Made by a program: the position numbers and the translations under genes
Part shown: piece after piece, positions 49,701 to 62,800 of the stretch
Layout: each line of letters opens with the position of its first letter
Position numbering within the stretch: position 1 is the first letter of the stretch
Source of the DNA: Magnolia sinica
Lineage: Eukaryota > Streptophyta > Magnoliopsida > Magnoliales > Magnoliaceae
NCBI RefSeq assembly: GCF_029962835.1
Contig: NC_080574.1
Span: forward strand, 37,577,501-37,641,500
Length of the DNA: 64,000 bases
Reading direction: 5' to 3'
The notes under the pieces: generated by a model
Database searches by the model: none
The model's input: only the letters and a program-made list of their open reading frames with translations
Told to the model about the DNA's origin: nothing

Positions 49701-52398
49701 CCACCGGGTCCACCACCACCACCACCACCATCATCGTCATCATCATTCGAGTCATTTCCTTCTTCCACATACACGTCTTCTTCTTCCGTTTCTTCATCAT
49801 CTGTATGTACTAATACTTCATCAACATCCAATGTTGGATGATCTTCAGCTTGATCATCATTATTACCTTATCCTTCTTCCATCTTATCAATCTCTTCAAT
49901 GGGTTGACGGCTACTACTCGCCCCCCGGCTCCCCCCATCCTTCGCCTTTGAGTGGTACTACCTTCACTAGGTGTTGATCCGTATGCGGCATCTTCAACTT
50001 GTGCCCATGTCAGGTCCTCTCCAGCAAATACCGGGTTATCCATCTCTACGAGCCACTCGTTATCTGCATCCAACTCATCTAAGCAGATAGGGTCAAAGAA
50101 ACCGGGCTTTTCTTTCCTAGTTTGGAATCGTTCTTGCAATTTTTGATTGTGTTGAACGAAAACCAAGTCGTTGAGCTTTTTTTGCTCAAGGTGATTCCTT
50201 TTCTTGGTATGAATCTACAAGAAAGAAATCGCATTTGACATTAGCTATTTAGGTAATTAATTTAGCTTAGGTCTTATACTAAAAAATTGAAGTTTACAAT
50301 TACTAAACAGTTTAAACTTACTGTCTCGAACGTGCTCCAATTGCATTCGCAACCACTGACAGAACACGTGAGTCCAGGAATCATCATAGCCAGCTTCTTT
50401 AGAGCTGGATCCTTCCTGTTCAGGTCTACTCCATAGGTAGCCTACTAGTCAGCCGAGAAAAACAGTTTAAGTAGGTTAGAGACACTTTGTAGAAAAACTA
50501 TTTGTAAGACACTAAGACTGACATTCATAGTATAGTAGTACTTACTAGGTAATTTCGTTGTCCGATGCCTTATTACGATATCCCTTGAGAATATCCCCTC
50601 ACTTTTTGTGTAGAAGTCCAGCAAAGTTGAGATCTTGTCTTGTTCTCCTCTATCTGGAATCATTCTTTCCAAGACATCTATAAATCCAACCATATGCATA
50701 GTTAGTGCTTCTGCTGGATCAAAAGAAACGAATAAACAGGCTAGGTTAAGGATGTAAGCAGCCGAATATAATGGAGATGACATTTGGCTACTCCATTTTC
50801 TATCTATAATATCTAAAATTGGCTTGTAATCACGGTCTCTGTAGTTAAAATGGTCCATGATTTTATTTTTCGCCCTCTCCATCGCATTATATATGTAGCC
50901 TATTGCAAGTTTCTCATCCCCGTCCACCAATCGTAACACAGTGACTAAGGGCTCGGATGCTTTTAACACCTTTATCACTTGTGTCCAAAAACTTTGAGAA
51001 AGGATTGTTTGTTGAACCTGTTTCTCTTCAGCCTTCTTTGACCAAGGCCCACTTGTAAAATCGGCCGACACTACAAAGCTTCTAAGTTCTGATTTCTTTG
51101 CATGTAATCTTTGTAGTGTTAAAAAGGCTGTAGCGAAACGGGTGACTGCTGGACGTAGCAAGTTATCACCAATGTGTTTTCTCATTCGACTCAGAAGAAG
51201 GGCGTGTTTGTACATAAAGACCGTGATTTTTCTAGCCATTGCAATCACATTTATAAATAATCTACCTATATCTTCTAACATAAGATCAACATAATGGGCC
51301 GCATAGGGGGTCCAAAATAAACATCACCTCTTCTCCATAAGAAGACGACCGATCATTATATACGAGGCTGCGTTATCTGTAATTACTTATATAACATATT
51401 CCTCACCTATTTTTTCAACTACACTATCTAATAAGTTAAACAAATATTCTCTTATGTGTGAATGACTCGACGCATTCACGGACTTCAAGAACATTGTCCC
51501 AGCTAGACAATTTACGAAAAAGTTAATTAGAGACCAATCAGATCTATCGGTCCATCCATCAGCCATTAGTGAACACCCATATGTTTTCCATGATTCTTTA
51601 TATTCAGTTATGAAGGATCGTGTATATTCAGATTCTGTTTTTAGGCATGTCTCTCTCATTGCTTCTCGATTTAATGGCGTTGAAAGCAATGCCGGTTTAG
51701 TAAAACTACTTAGCAATATATTGAATAGTGGTTTTCTAATATTTTTGTTTATACCGGTTCTCTAAAGTTGTTTGAATCAGCCCTTTTCCTCTACCCCTTT
51801 GGTCGATCACATCCTCGGGGTGTGGTCTACACCATCTATCCATGGGCCCATGTCCTCGGGCTTTATTCGAGACCGTTGATTGTACTTGTGGTCTAGAACG
51901 GCCTGTCGAAGTAGGGGGAGTGGGACTGGCTTCATCTACATTAACTACGTTTATATCTTCATATGCATCTTGTTCTAAATATTCCTCCTGACGTAGGGCA
52001 CTACCACATCTCTTTATTGATTGTTTTTCCATATACTTCATGATCTCCCTTCGGATTTCTGGAGTAATTTTGTCGCATGCTTTTGCATTTGACCTCGGTA
52101 AATGCGCAAGGTGTTGCTTGTGCCTTGCAATGCCACCGGAACTCACATACCTACATAACTCACATACTATGTGAGTCTTTTCCGTAACACTACGATAGTG
52201 CCTATACTTCCAACCCGGGTCATTCGACTTGGGTTTCAAAGAGGAAGATTGAGAAGTAGACATTATGTTGGTGGTGTGTGTATTGATTGTTAGTAGCCTA
52301 GTAATAAAAAGGAACTACTAACTACTAACTAGAAACTGGAAAGTAGACTAAAATGTAAAAACTAAAGTAAAGTAAGAAACTAAAGAGATGGGACTTGG

Positions 52399-52437
<39 letters not shown>

Positions 52438-54300
52438 ACATACACTTACACACTTACACACTTACTCTAGTAATAGTCTAGTAGAAACTAGAAAGGGAGA
52501 GGGAAAAGAAAAGGAGATAGAGGGAGAGAGAGAGAGAGAGTTGAGTTACACTTGTAGAAAGGGAGAAGAAGAGGGAAAAGAAAAGGAGAAAGAGAGAGAG
52601 AGAGAGAGTTGAGTTACACTTGTAGACTTGTAGAAAAGAGAGGGGAGAGAGAGATTTACGCACAAACAAAATTATAAATTTAAAAAGAGGTTCCAAATTC
52701 TTCAATCTTCACTTCCTGTCTAAGTTGTATTCTCTTAACGTTTGCCTTGAGTCCTTGACCTTTGATTTGAGTCTTGATCTTGATTCTAGAATTATGTAGA
52801 ATGTAGACTTGTAAAGTTGTGTTGTTGTAACTTGTAAGTTGTAAGTTGTAACACTAAGTCACTAACACAACACTAAATCGTAACTTGTAACTTGTAAAAA
52901 AGTAACAAACAAACTAAAAAAAATGTTAGAAGTTGTTAGAAAACTTAGAACTTGGATATTATGAAACTTTGAGGTAGAAAGAGAGATAATAGATTAGAAA
53001 CTAGAAAGAGAGAGTGGTGGGTGTGTTGTGTGAATATCTATAACTTGGAAAAATTAGAAAGTAGAAACTAGAAAGAGAGTTCAATTCAATGGATGGAGAG
53101 CTTGGTTGTCTTGTAATGTCTCTTGAATCTTGGTTCTTGAATCCTTGTGGATGTATGTACTTGTCCCTTGATTGAAACTTCAATCTCAATCTTGATTCTT
53201 GAAAGAAATATGGATGGAGGAGTGGAGCTTGAGGCTTAGAATTGTGTAAGAGAGCAAAATAGAGATAAAGAGAAAGATTGAGCTTTGAGTGCATGTAGGA
53301 GTGCTTAGAATATCTTTTTATAGAGAAAAATCAGGATTTAAAAAAAAATAAAAAATTTTCCAACGGTCAGATTTCTGACCGTTGGCAAATATGCAATCGC
53401 ATATTATGGCACAAGTGGCATATGCGATTGCATATGTGCAGTGATCGCATATGCCACTGTCGCATATGCGATCAATGCACATATATGCGCATATGCGAAT
53501 GTGTGATCGCACATGACAACACTGTCTGCACTCCTTCCTCAGCTAGCCTGTTAGCTTGATCATTTGCGGTATGTTGACCAACTAGCCTGGAATTACTCTT
53601 GTCATTTCTCAAACTGATGTAGGATAATGGAAACTACCTTAGGATGCTAGATGAGAGATCAATTTACACATTGATTTTGCAATCAACATGTAAAAGCAAA
53701 CATAGCCATATAATAGATTCGGAAATTCTGATTTATATCATGAAGTTCTTGGGTTATCACATACGTCGTGCATGAAAATATAAAATAATTCAAGAGTGGC
53801 CCACTTGAAAGTAGGGATTTCCAATCTAGCGTGGGTAGGGATTTCCAATCTAGCGTGGGTAGTGCAACAAGCACGTGGACAGACAATGATGCAAGCAAAA
53901 TTTTGGTTTGGGGAAAGTTTCACAAAAAAATTTTCAGATTTAGGGATAAGTAGGTTTGGGGGGAAATCAAAGAGGGAAAACGCCAAACGTGGGCTCACAT
54001 GTGGCTGTTTTTATGGACGCACGTGTGTGTGTGTGCACGTGCGGGTCCACTCGTGGATAGGTAAAAGGAAAAAGAGAGAGAAGGTGGATTGGGTAGGGTT
54101 TTGATGGGTTGAGAAGGTCGTAAGGGAAGTGGAAGGAGGAAGACGAGAGAAGAAGAAGAATACCTTGTTGGAGAAGAGTGATGAAGAATGCACATTGGAG
54201 AATCCACCACCAAACAAGCCTTCACCCTTCCACATTTTAATTGGAAGGGAGGGTTTCTCACAAACCCAAAAAAAGCAGGAGGAAAATTCCTTCACATGAG

Positions 54301-54345
<45 letters not shown>

Positions 54346-56795
54346 ATTCTCAATATCTTCACTAGGGTTGGATGTCCACCCCCTATGTGCTTTTGTAATG
54401 AAATTTCAACATAATTACAACTATGCCACTCACTTAAGTGAAATGGCCCATTATCCAAAATAAAGAAACTAAAACACTTATTATCAATCTCAACCATCAA
54501 ATAAATCGTAAAATTAACAAAAAATATATTGAAAGCAAGATCAGATTCTAAGGGGGCCTAAATCTAGTAAGGTCTGGTGGCTTGATGGCTTGATCGACAA
54601 GATCCAGCAGTCAGATCGATACGAAATAAAAATCTTATGGCTAAAATAATTTACTAAGTAGCTCACATGCATTATCCGAAAGTGGGGTATTTCCAATGCA
54701 TGTGGGGTCTTCAAAATGGCCCGACAGGCCCCATCTAGAACTCGTCTCCCATCCACAAAGAAAGTTGCGCTGATGTGGGTGGTTGCCTCCATTTCCGGTA
54801 CACCCGAGTAGGTTCTCTGATGTCCCTATCACAAACACTACTAAGCATTTCCATGAACGGTTGATGGTTGTACACTTGTACTGCAGAAGCACTCCTCATG
54901 GCCATTACTTGGTTGGGCTTGATTATTTCATTGATGTAACTATGTTGGGGTGTGGCTTGCTTCTATCAATAGGCATTTGTGCCATGGGTGTAGAGAAAAA
55001 CAATGACCATTGTTCCTCTTCTCAATGGGCTTCAAACTCTATTTTCCTACTCAACTTGAGGAACATGGTTAAATGAAGGGGTTTTCCAATGAAACCGTAG
55101 CTTTGCTTTTGGGAGTTTGGTCACCACTATGTCCTAAATACCTTAATGAATAATTTGTCATGCTCTTTCTTTGATTTGTGTTCTTAACTCTTGTTCTTGT
55201 TTGTCAAATTTTCAATTCATCATCGATTCTATCCAAGTTCAAGTATTCATTTTCATTGTTGAGAACAATAACCCACCTTGGGGAACGAACGTGCTTTGTC
55301 ACTGAACTATGCAAATGAAAATCTCAGTAGGAAAAACATTGCACGGGAGGGAAAGGAACTATGGCAACACTTCTATATGAATTAGACTTATTATTGTCTG
55401 GGTGGAATAAAAATCATGTGCTTCCATAGAAGTATTCACTAATATTGAGGAGTTTTTATATCAGTTTGTCTTCATTCCATTCATTCCTTTTTCAGTAATA
55501 CAAATCAGTAGAACTCCGTCTCCATGATAGATTTAATCCTCGTATACACTTCTGACATGACTTGATCCTGTCTTCTGATGCAGAGAATGGACGAGGCTGC
55601 TGTGCAGAAGGTATTTTTGAAGTCCCTTGAGAACTACATTCGGTGGTGCAGTTACTTGTGCATCCCGCCAGTTTGGAGCAAGTATGCTTAAATACATAGA
55701 TTGATCTTGTTACAGCTCTTCTGTATTGTGAGCGTTGATGGTCTATTTTCTTATGGATTGAGAAGAAAAAGGATTTTAACCTATTCTTTTATTTATCTTC
55801 TGTGCAGTTTGGAGGCAGTTAGCAAGGAAAAGAAGTTATTGTTTGTTTCTTTGTTCTTTCTTATCTGGGGTGAAGCTGCCAACATTCGATTTCTCCCTGA
55901 GTGCTTATGTTACATATTTCATCATGTAGGTTGCATCAGAAATGATTTTACTTTCTTTCTTTGATGTTTCTTCTCTATTTCTCTCTCTCACTATAAGTGT
56001 ATATACACATGTATGTGTATATAATTCAATACTAGATTATTTGAGCAAGTGCTATGTTACTTAATTGACACTATCTTCTCGCACGTTTCTTTCTCTCTCC
56101 ATTTATGTACATGCATGTGTATACTCTCATGGGGACATTGGTACTGTCCCCAAAGCTTTTATTTATTTATTTATTTTGGTGACGATAGGGTGTCCCCGCC
56201 CCCTTTTAAGGCGAGACTAATCCCTGCGGATGCATGCAATCACCCGCAAACCACGTGCATCGGGAAAAGCACGGAGAGGGGAATCAAACTCACGTCTGTG
56301 GGGAGCAAACACATGACGCTAGCCATTCGCCCAAACCCCGGGCGGGTTCCCCAAATCTTTTATTGACCCATGGGAGAGTCAATCATAGTCAAGGACTTTC
56401 TATTCGTTATGTACTGCCATGATGCATTAACGAAACCGACTGGATGATGCTAATCATCCAATCACTAACTTGGGCAGTAAGGATCAAGTGGAGGAAAGAA
56501 ATGTCCAATCATCATCTTGAAACATTTATTCAATAGGTACCACCATGGAGTGCTTATTAATCCAAACTCCAAAAAGCACTTTGGTTAGATGATGTTAACC
56601 ATATGATCAATGGCTTGTAGAAAATGGATGGGTATAACCAATGCCCAACATGATTAGTTTGTTTTTTGTATCATGGTATGTAAAGAATGCACCAGTCAAG
56701 GATCGATGATTGCTGTCCCAAGTGCCATTTAAAAACTTAGGGGATATTGCTTCCATCCCCATGAAGGTGGGACTTCACATAGTTTATCTGTCATT

Positions 56796-56845
<50 letters not shown>

Positions 56846-59800
56846 GAGTCATGCTCCTCTGCGCACCTACGCACGTGCGCACCTTTGCACACGTGTCATG
56901 GGTGTCTAATCTGAATGGTCCATGTGATGCGGAATCCCATGAAAACCCCTGTGACAAATTTTCACCCTGATCTAAAATTCTGGTGGGCCATAGCAAAGAG
57001 AAATGCAAATCAAGGGAGGAAACTGTTTTCATTTTTCATGGCCCATCAAAGTTTTAGATCAACCCAAAACTTGGTCCCGGGGGGTTTCACGAGGTGCTGC
57101 TTCACATTAACGGTTCAGATTTTGGATCCACATCACGTATGATGGGTTCTCAAAAAAGATCGTATGTGGAATGTACGAACTGGTTCGCAGGTGAGCGTTT
57201 CCGTGTGTGTGTGTGTGTGTGTGTGTGTATTGTGTTCTTCCACAACTTTAATGTTAGCATTGGGGAACAATGAGGAGGTCTACTGCTACTATTATTGAAG
57301 CTTAACTAATAATTTTAGAAGCTCAACCTGTGTTGTATCTGCAACGTCATCTAAGGTTCTAGTTCTCAGAAATTGAAAATTACTTATGCTGTTGGGAAGT
57401 TACATACTACTGTTATGACACATGTTGAAGATCCTCTTTAGTTATATATCATTGCTTATGATTTGGTTTTGGTGAGGAATACTTTGGTCTTTGGGTTTCT
57501 GCTATCATGGGTACTATTTTGCTAATCTTGTTTCTTTTCCTTTTGTAAATGGCAAGAGGTGGTAGCTATCAGATCAAATACCTACTTTACCCATTTAGTC
57601 CCTGTTCACTAAACACCCATTTTTTGTTACATAGATGTGATATGCTTTTCATTATTTCTGTGTTTCTTTTAAGATCTTTGTCATCTCAGATTCAAGGAAT
57701 CATTTGAGTTTCTACAGATGGCGAGGGAACTGGAGGAGATTTTACGGCAGCAGATTGCACAGCTTGACAATAGCTATAATTCTCAGAATGGAATGTCATT
57801 CCTTGATAAAGTTATCTATCCTCTATATGACATTGTTGCAGCAGTAAGTTCGGTATCCTTTCCATGCCTTATTTTTTTACTCGGTTATCTGGCTTATTGT
57901 TTAGAGTGCTTTTATCTTATCTCGGGGGAGTTATTAGGTAGATGCAAGCTTCTTACTGCTCACTCCTTCTCTATCTTTTAGTTTTTGTATCTGATGACTA
58001 GCATCTTGGAAGACAAAAAAGAAGGCAACTTCTTGTCATCTTTTTGGTAGGTTTATTTTAGAAGCTTTACAAGGTGGTCTATATTATCAAAGAAAGTAGA
58101 GAGGGATGGGGGCAAGCTAGTCCATTTCATGTTTTGGGTAGGCTTATCTAGAAGCTTTAGAAGGCATTCTATGTCATGAAATGAAGCAGAGGGAAACTTC
58201 TTCTTTTCATCTTGAGGGTAGGTTTTTAAGAAGCTCTAGATGGTTGGGAAGGAGCGGAACTTATTCTTTTCATTGTTGGAAGGTTTACCTAAAAGCTTTG
58301 GAAGGCAGTCCGCATTATCCAATGAAGCAGAGAAGGTCCATTGATATCTCCCATTTCCTGTTTGCCAATGATGCTATCCTTTCTAATAAGCAAGGTGTTC
58401 CAAAACGGTAAAGGCGGCCGTAACGGCCACCACCATTACTATTATGATACCGGCCGTTACAGCCCCCGTATCGGCCGTTACGACCCTTTTTTGTTTTTTC
58501 CAAAAACTGTTACGGGGCTGTTACGGACCGTTATGGACTGTTACGGCCCCTTTTTTCTGTAACGACTGTTACGACCATTTCGACCCCGTAACGCGTAACG
58601 GTTATGACCATTACTGTTACGTAACCGATTTTGAATACCTTGCTAATAAGGCCTCAAGATCTAGATTAGACATCATAACACTGTTGAAGGTTTCAACAAC
58701 CTATACAAAAAACTTCTGAGATGGGAATCTTGTGTAGCTTCATGTTGGGATTTCTTTCCTTGGTGTCTCTCGTGTACAATTTGCCACTGGCACCATTCTT
58801 TCTTGGAAGGCCTCAAGGTCTCAATTACATGTCATAAAATGTATTCACCATAGTTTCTTGGCAAATTTCTCTGCTTCTTAGATTAGTTCCAGGAAAGTGC
58901 GATGGATGATGTGGTTGTGGAGACATCAAAGGTGGAAGTCTTAGAGTCACTTATGGGGTGATGTGCATGATCTCTTTCGTTGAGATGCCTTGGTGATGTA
59001 AGTCAACCAAGGGTAGTTTTGGTAATTTTTTTGGAGGTTGATTTCTAGGTGTATTTTTGTAATCCCCTTTTATTGTTGATTAGTTATTAGTTGCTAGTTA
59101 GGGGGTTGCAAAAGTTGTTAGTTGCTAGTTAGGGGGTTGCAAAAGTTGTTAGTTGCTAGCTAGAGAGTAGTAAAGGTTGTTGGAGTCAGTTTCGGGTTGT
59201 TGAGGGTTAGTTGTGATCAATGTTCGAAATATCGGTCACGATCGGTTATCGCACGGGATATATCGTTTGTGTCAGGTAATTTATTGCACTTTTTGTGAAA
59301 CATTGGGAAAATGATTGAAATTTTCAATGAAGCTTAAGGGATTGTTAAAAAAGAACTTAATACACACTTTTAAATCATAACATCTCAAAAAAGTGCACAT
59401 AATACGTTTCCTTTATAAATGGTCCTAAGCTATGTGCTGGCTGACTGAATTAATGCAATTATATTCAAATTGAATGCATAAGATTTATAAATGTATCAAA
59501 AGACATGTATGAAAACACAATTGATTCACTCAAAAGCAAAAAAAGTAGTAGAATTTATAATACATTCCCATCAATAATGTGACCAAATTGATAAACTTCC
59601 CACATCTCCTCGTGCAACAAAATGTGGACGTGAGTAGCGACTCGCTACTGAACGATGCTTTGTGGGCTCTGCCATGATGAATGTGTTTTATCCACACCAT
59701 CCATCCATTTTGCCAGCTCATTTTAGGGAACGAGCCCAAAAACGAGGTAGATCTAAATTTCAGGTGGACCACACCACAGGAAAAGGTGATGATTGAACGA

Positions 59801-62800
59801 CCACCATTAAAAATTTTTTAGGGGCCAGAAAACTTTTGGATGAAGCTGATATTTGTGTTTTCACTTCATCCAGGTCTTTGTGACCTAACCAACAAGTTGA
59901 ATGGACAATACACATTATAGTGGGCCCTAAGAAGTTTTTAATGGTGGGCGTTCAATCACAACGGTTATTCTTGTGTGGTCCACTTGAGATTTGGATTTGC
60001 CTCATTTTCGGGATCATGCCCTAAAATAATTTGAAAATAATAAATTAACGGCATGGATATAACACATACATCATGGTGGAGCTTGCAAAGCACCATCCAA
60101 CAACCTTGCTATTGGTAGCGTCAATAGGGTCCCGTGGATTTAGGAAGTTGTTGCGCTTGGATGATGGGTGGGGCCCACTGTGATGTTTGTGAGAAATCCA
60201 CCCCGTTCATCCTTTTTGAGAGCTCATTTTAGGACATGCGATAAAAAATGAAGCAGATCTAAAACTCAAGTGGGCTGCATCGGAGGAAACAGTGGGGATT
60301 CAGTAACCACCATTGAAACTGATGCAGGACACATGATTTAATGCCAACATGCAATGTTGAGATTATGAAAGAGTCCATAAAGTAATTCAATTAACAAAAG
60401 ATGCTAACCTACCAAGTAATTAAGAGTAAATAATAGAAAATAAATTCTAATTTAACCTAAATCACATGCTCGCATTTTAAGAAATCATATAAATTAATTA
60501 AAACTAGGACTGATGGAAGGATAAAACTTCTAATTTAGCATAGGCACATTCCATGCTCAAGGGACATATTTATAGGTTTTATGATTAGGGTTAGGAAGGG
60601 GAAAATCTGAAAATTTGAAAATTAGGGTTCATTGGAATTTGGGATTTTGGAATTAGGGTTTTTAGAAATCGAGGAAAATAGGAAATTAAAGATCTAGGGT
60701 TTAGAAAGTTATAATGGAAGGGAAAAGAGGAAGACAAGAGAAGAAGGGAATACCTTTCGAAGAGGAGAGAGGATGTAAGACGAAGAATACCTTTTGAAGA
60801 AGAGGAAGAAGAAGGATGTATCTTGGAATCCACCACCAAACAAGATTCTACCCTTCCACTTTTTTTTTTTTTTTTTCTTCTCAATAACACCATTAGGGTT
60901 GGAACTCCACCCACCCTATGCTTTTATAATTAAAAATTCGGAATTAAAATCCAGTATAATTACAACTATGCCACTCACTTAAGTAAAGTGGCCCATCGTC
61001 CAAAATAAGAAAACTAAAATATATATTATCAATCTCAACCATTAAATAACTCCAAAAAATAACGAAAACCATAAAGAAAGCAAGATCAGAGTTCAAGGGC
61101 CCAGATGTAAAAGATCTGGTGGCCCGATGGCCTGATTAATAAGATCCAACGGTTGGATCGACACGAAATAGAAATCCTATGACTAAAATAGTTTCCTAAG
61201 CAGCCCACATGCATCATCCCAAGGTGGGGTCTTCTTGATGCACATCCAATGCATGTGGGGTCTTCAAAATGGCCTGGCGGGCCCCATTTGGAACTCGTCT
61301 CCTGTCCACAAGGAAAGTTGCGCTGATGTGGGTGGTCGTATCCATCTCCGGTACACCCGAGTAGGTCTCTGATGTCCCCATCACAAACATTCGTATGGCC
61401 ACTAAATTTTCTTATTGGGCTAATTTTTTTGTGCTTTCACTTCATCCCAATGGGAATGACCTTATAAACAGTTTGGATGCCATATTAACATCAAGGTGGA
61501 GTCCAGGAAGGTTTCAATGGTAAGAAACCCTTTTCCCAATTTTCCCTCTCGTGCGGCCACTTGTGTTTTGGATTCGCCTCAATATTGGTCGCATGTCCTA
61601 AATTGAGCTCTCAAAATGGATGAACGAGATGGATTTCTCACAAACATCATGGTGGGCCCCACTTGGCATCCCAGTGCAAGGACTTCCTACCAAAAGGTTT
61701 TGCAAGAAATCCTTGTCTCAATCCACGTACACCCTGGTGGAGGTACTGCCCAATCCGCGCGCTACGGAATAGCAGTGTGGGTGGGAATGTGGGCCTCACC
61801 ATGATGTATGTGTTGTATCTACATTGTTCATTCAGGACTTTGTGACCTTACCAGCAGGTTGGATGGCAAATAAACATTCTGGTAGACCCCATGAAATTTT
61901 AATTGCGAGGATTCAATCACCACTGTTTCCTGTGTTATGGTCCACATAAGATTTGGATCTGCTTCTTTTTGAGGAACATACCCTAAAATGATATTTAAAA
62001 TTGGATGGACAGTGTGGATGTAAGGCACATACATTACAGTAAGCCACACAAAACCACCAAGGATTCACCCAATCCGTCTGAGGAACTAGTGAGCTGGGCA
62101 ACCACCCAAATCGCGCAGATGGAGCAACAATGTGGGTGGGACCCTGACCGTGGGCCCCACCATGATGTATGTGTTGTATCCACAGTGTCCATCTATTTGG
62201 AGAGATCCTTTTAGGGCACCAACCAAAGAATGATGCCGATCCAAAGCTCAATTGGACCCCACCAAAAAAAACAGTGGAGATAATGATGCCCACCGTTGAA
62301 ACTTGAAACAATTTCTAGGGGGCCCACCATGATATTTATTTGAGATTGAACCTATTCATGAGTTTACACAAATATGGACAAACAGAAAGTACAAATGTCA
62401 GCTTGATAGAAAACTTCTGTGGCCCCAAAGAAGTTTTTAATGGTAAGTATTCAATCCCCATGTTTTCTATGGTGGGATCCACTTGAGCTTTGGATTTGCC
62501 TCATCCTTTGTCTCGTGACCTAAAATGATCTCTCCAAATGGATGGACGACATGGATATACAACACATACATCAATGTGGGCCCCATCGAAAGGACCGCAC
62601 CGTCTTATGTGCAATCGGGTTGCACCGAATCCACTCTCCCTTAACTTAAGAGGCGTGGATTACACGTTACCTGGGTAATAGCTTAGTGGGTGTTAACCTT
62701 ACGGTAGGGCCCACCCTTTTTGGAAAACATAGGGAAACATTAGGAAAATGGTTGAATTTTTCAATGAAACTTCAGGGATTGTTAAAAAAGACCTTAATAC

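Larger units (their letters stand above)
49239..53524 (-). mobile_element. hAT transposon with intact ends, 4,286 bp, intron 7
   Basis: A perfect 8 bp target duplication flanks it. The termini are CAATGTTGTTAAATAGC and, reversed, CAGTGTTGTCATGTGC. Both subterminal zones (49255-49325 and 53390-53515) consist of 'gcatatgcgat' repeats in both orientations. The minus strand encodes a hAT transposase with few breaks. A GA-rich block (52403-52660) lies in its 5' leader. Confidence 0.95.

Noticed and set aside
53813..53860. Coding repeat (VGISNLAW twice)
   Set aside because: A 24 bp tandem duplication in intron 7 with no wider coding context.
56150..56420. SINE or tRNA-derived element around 'tgtccccgcccccttttaag'
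   Set aside because: I could not find A and B promoter boxes, a tRNA-like fold or a second copy in the window.
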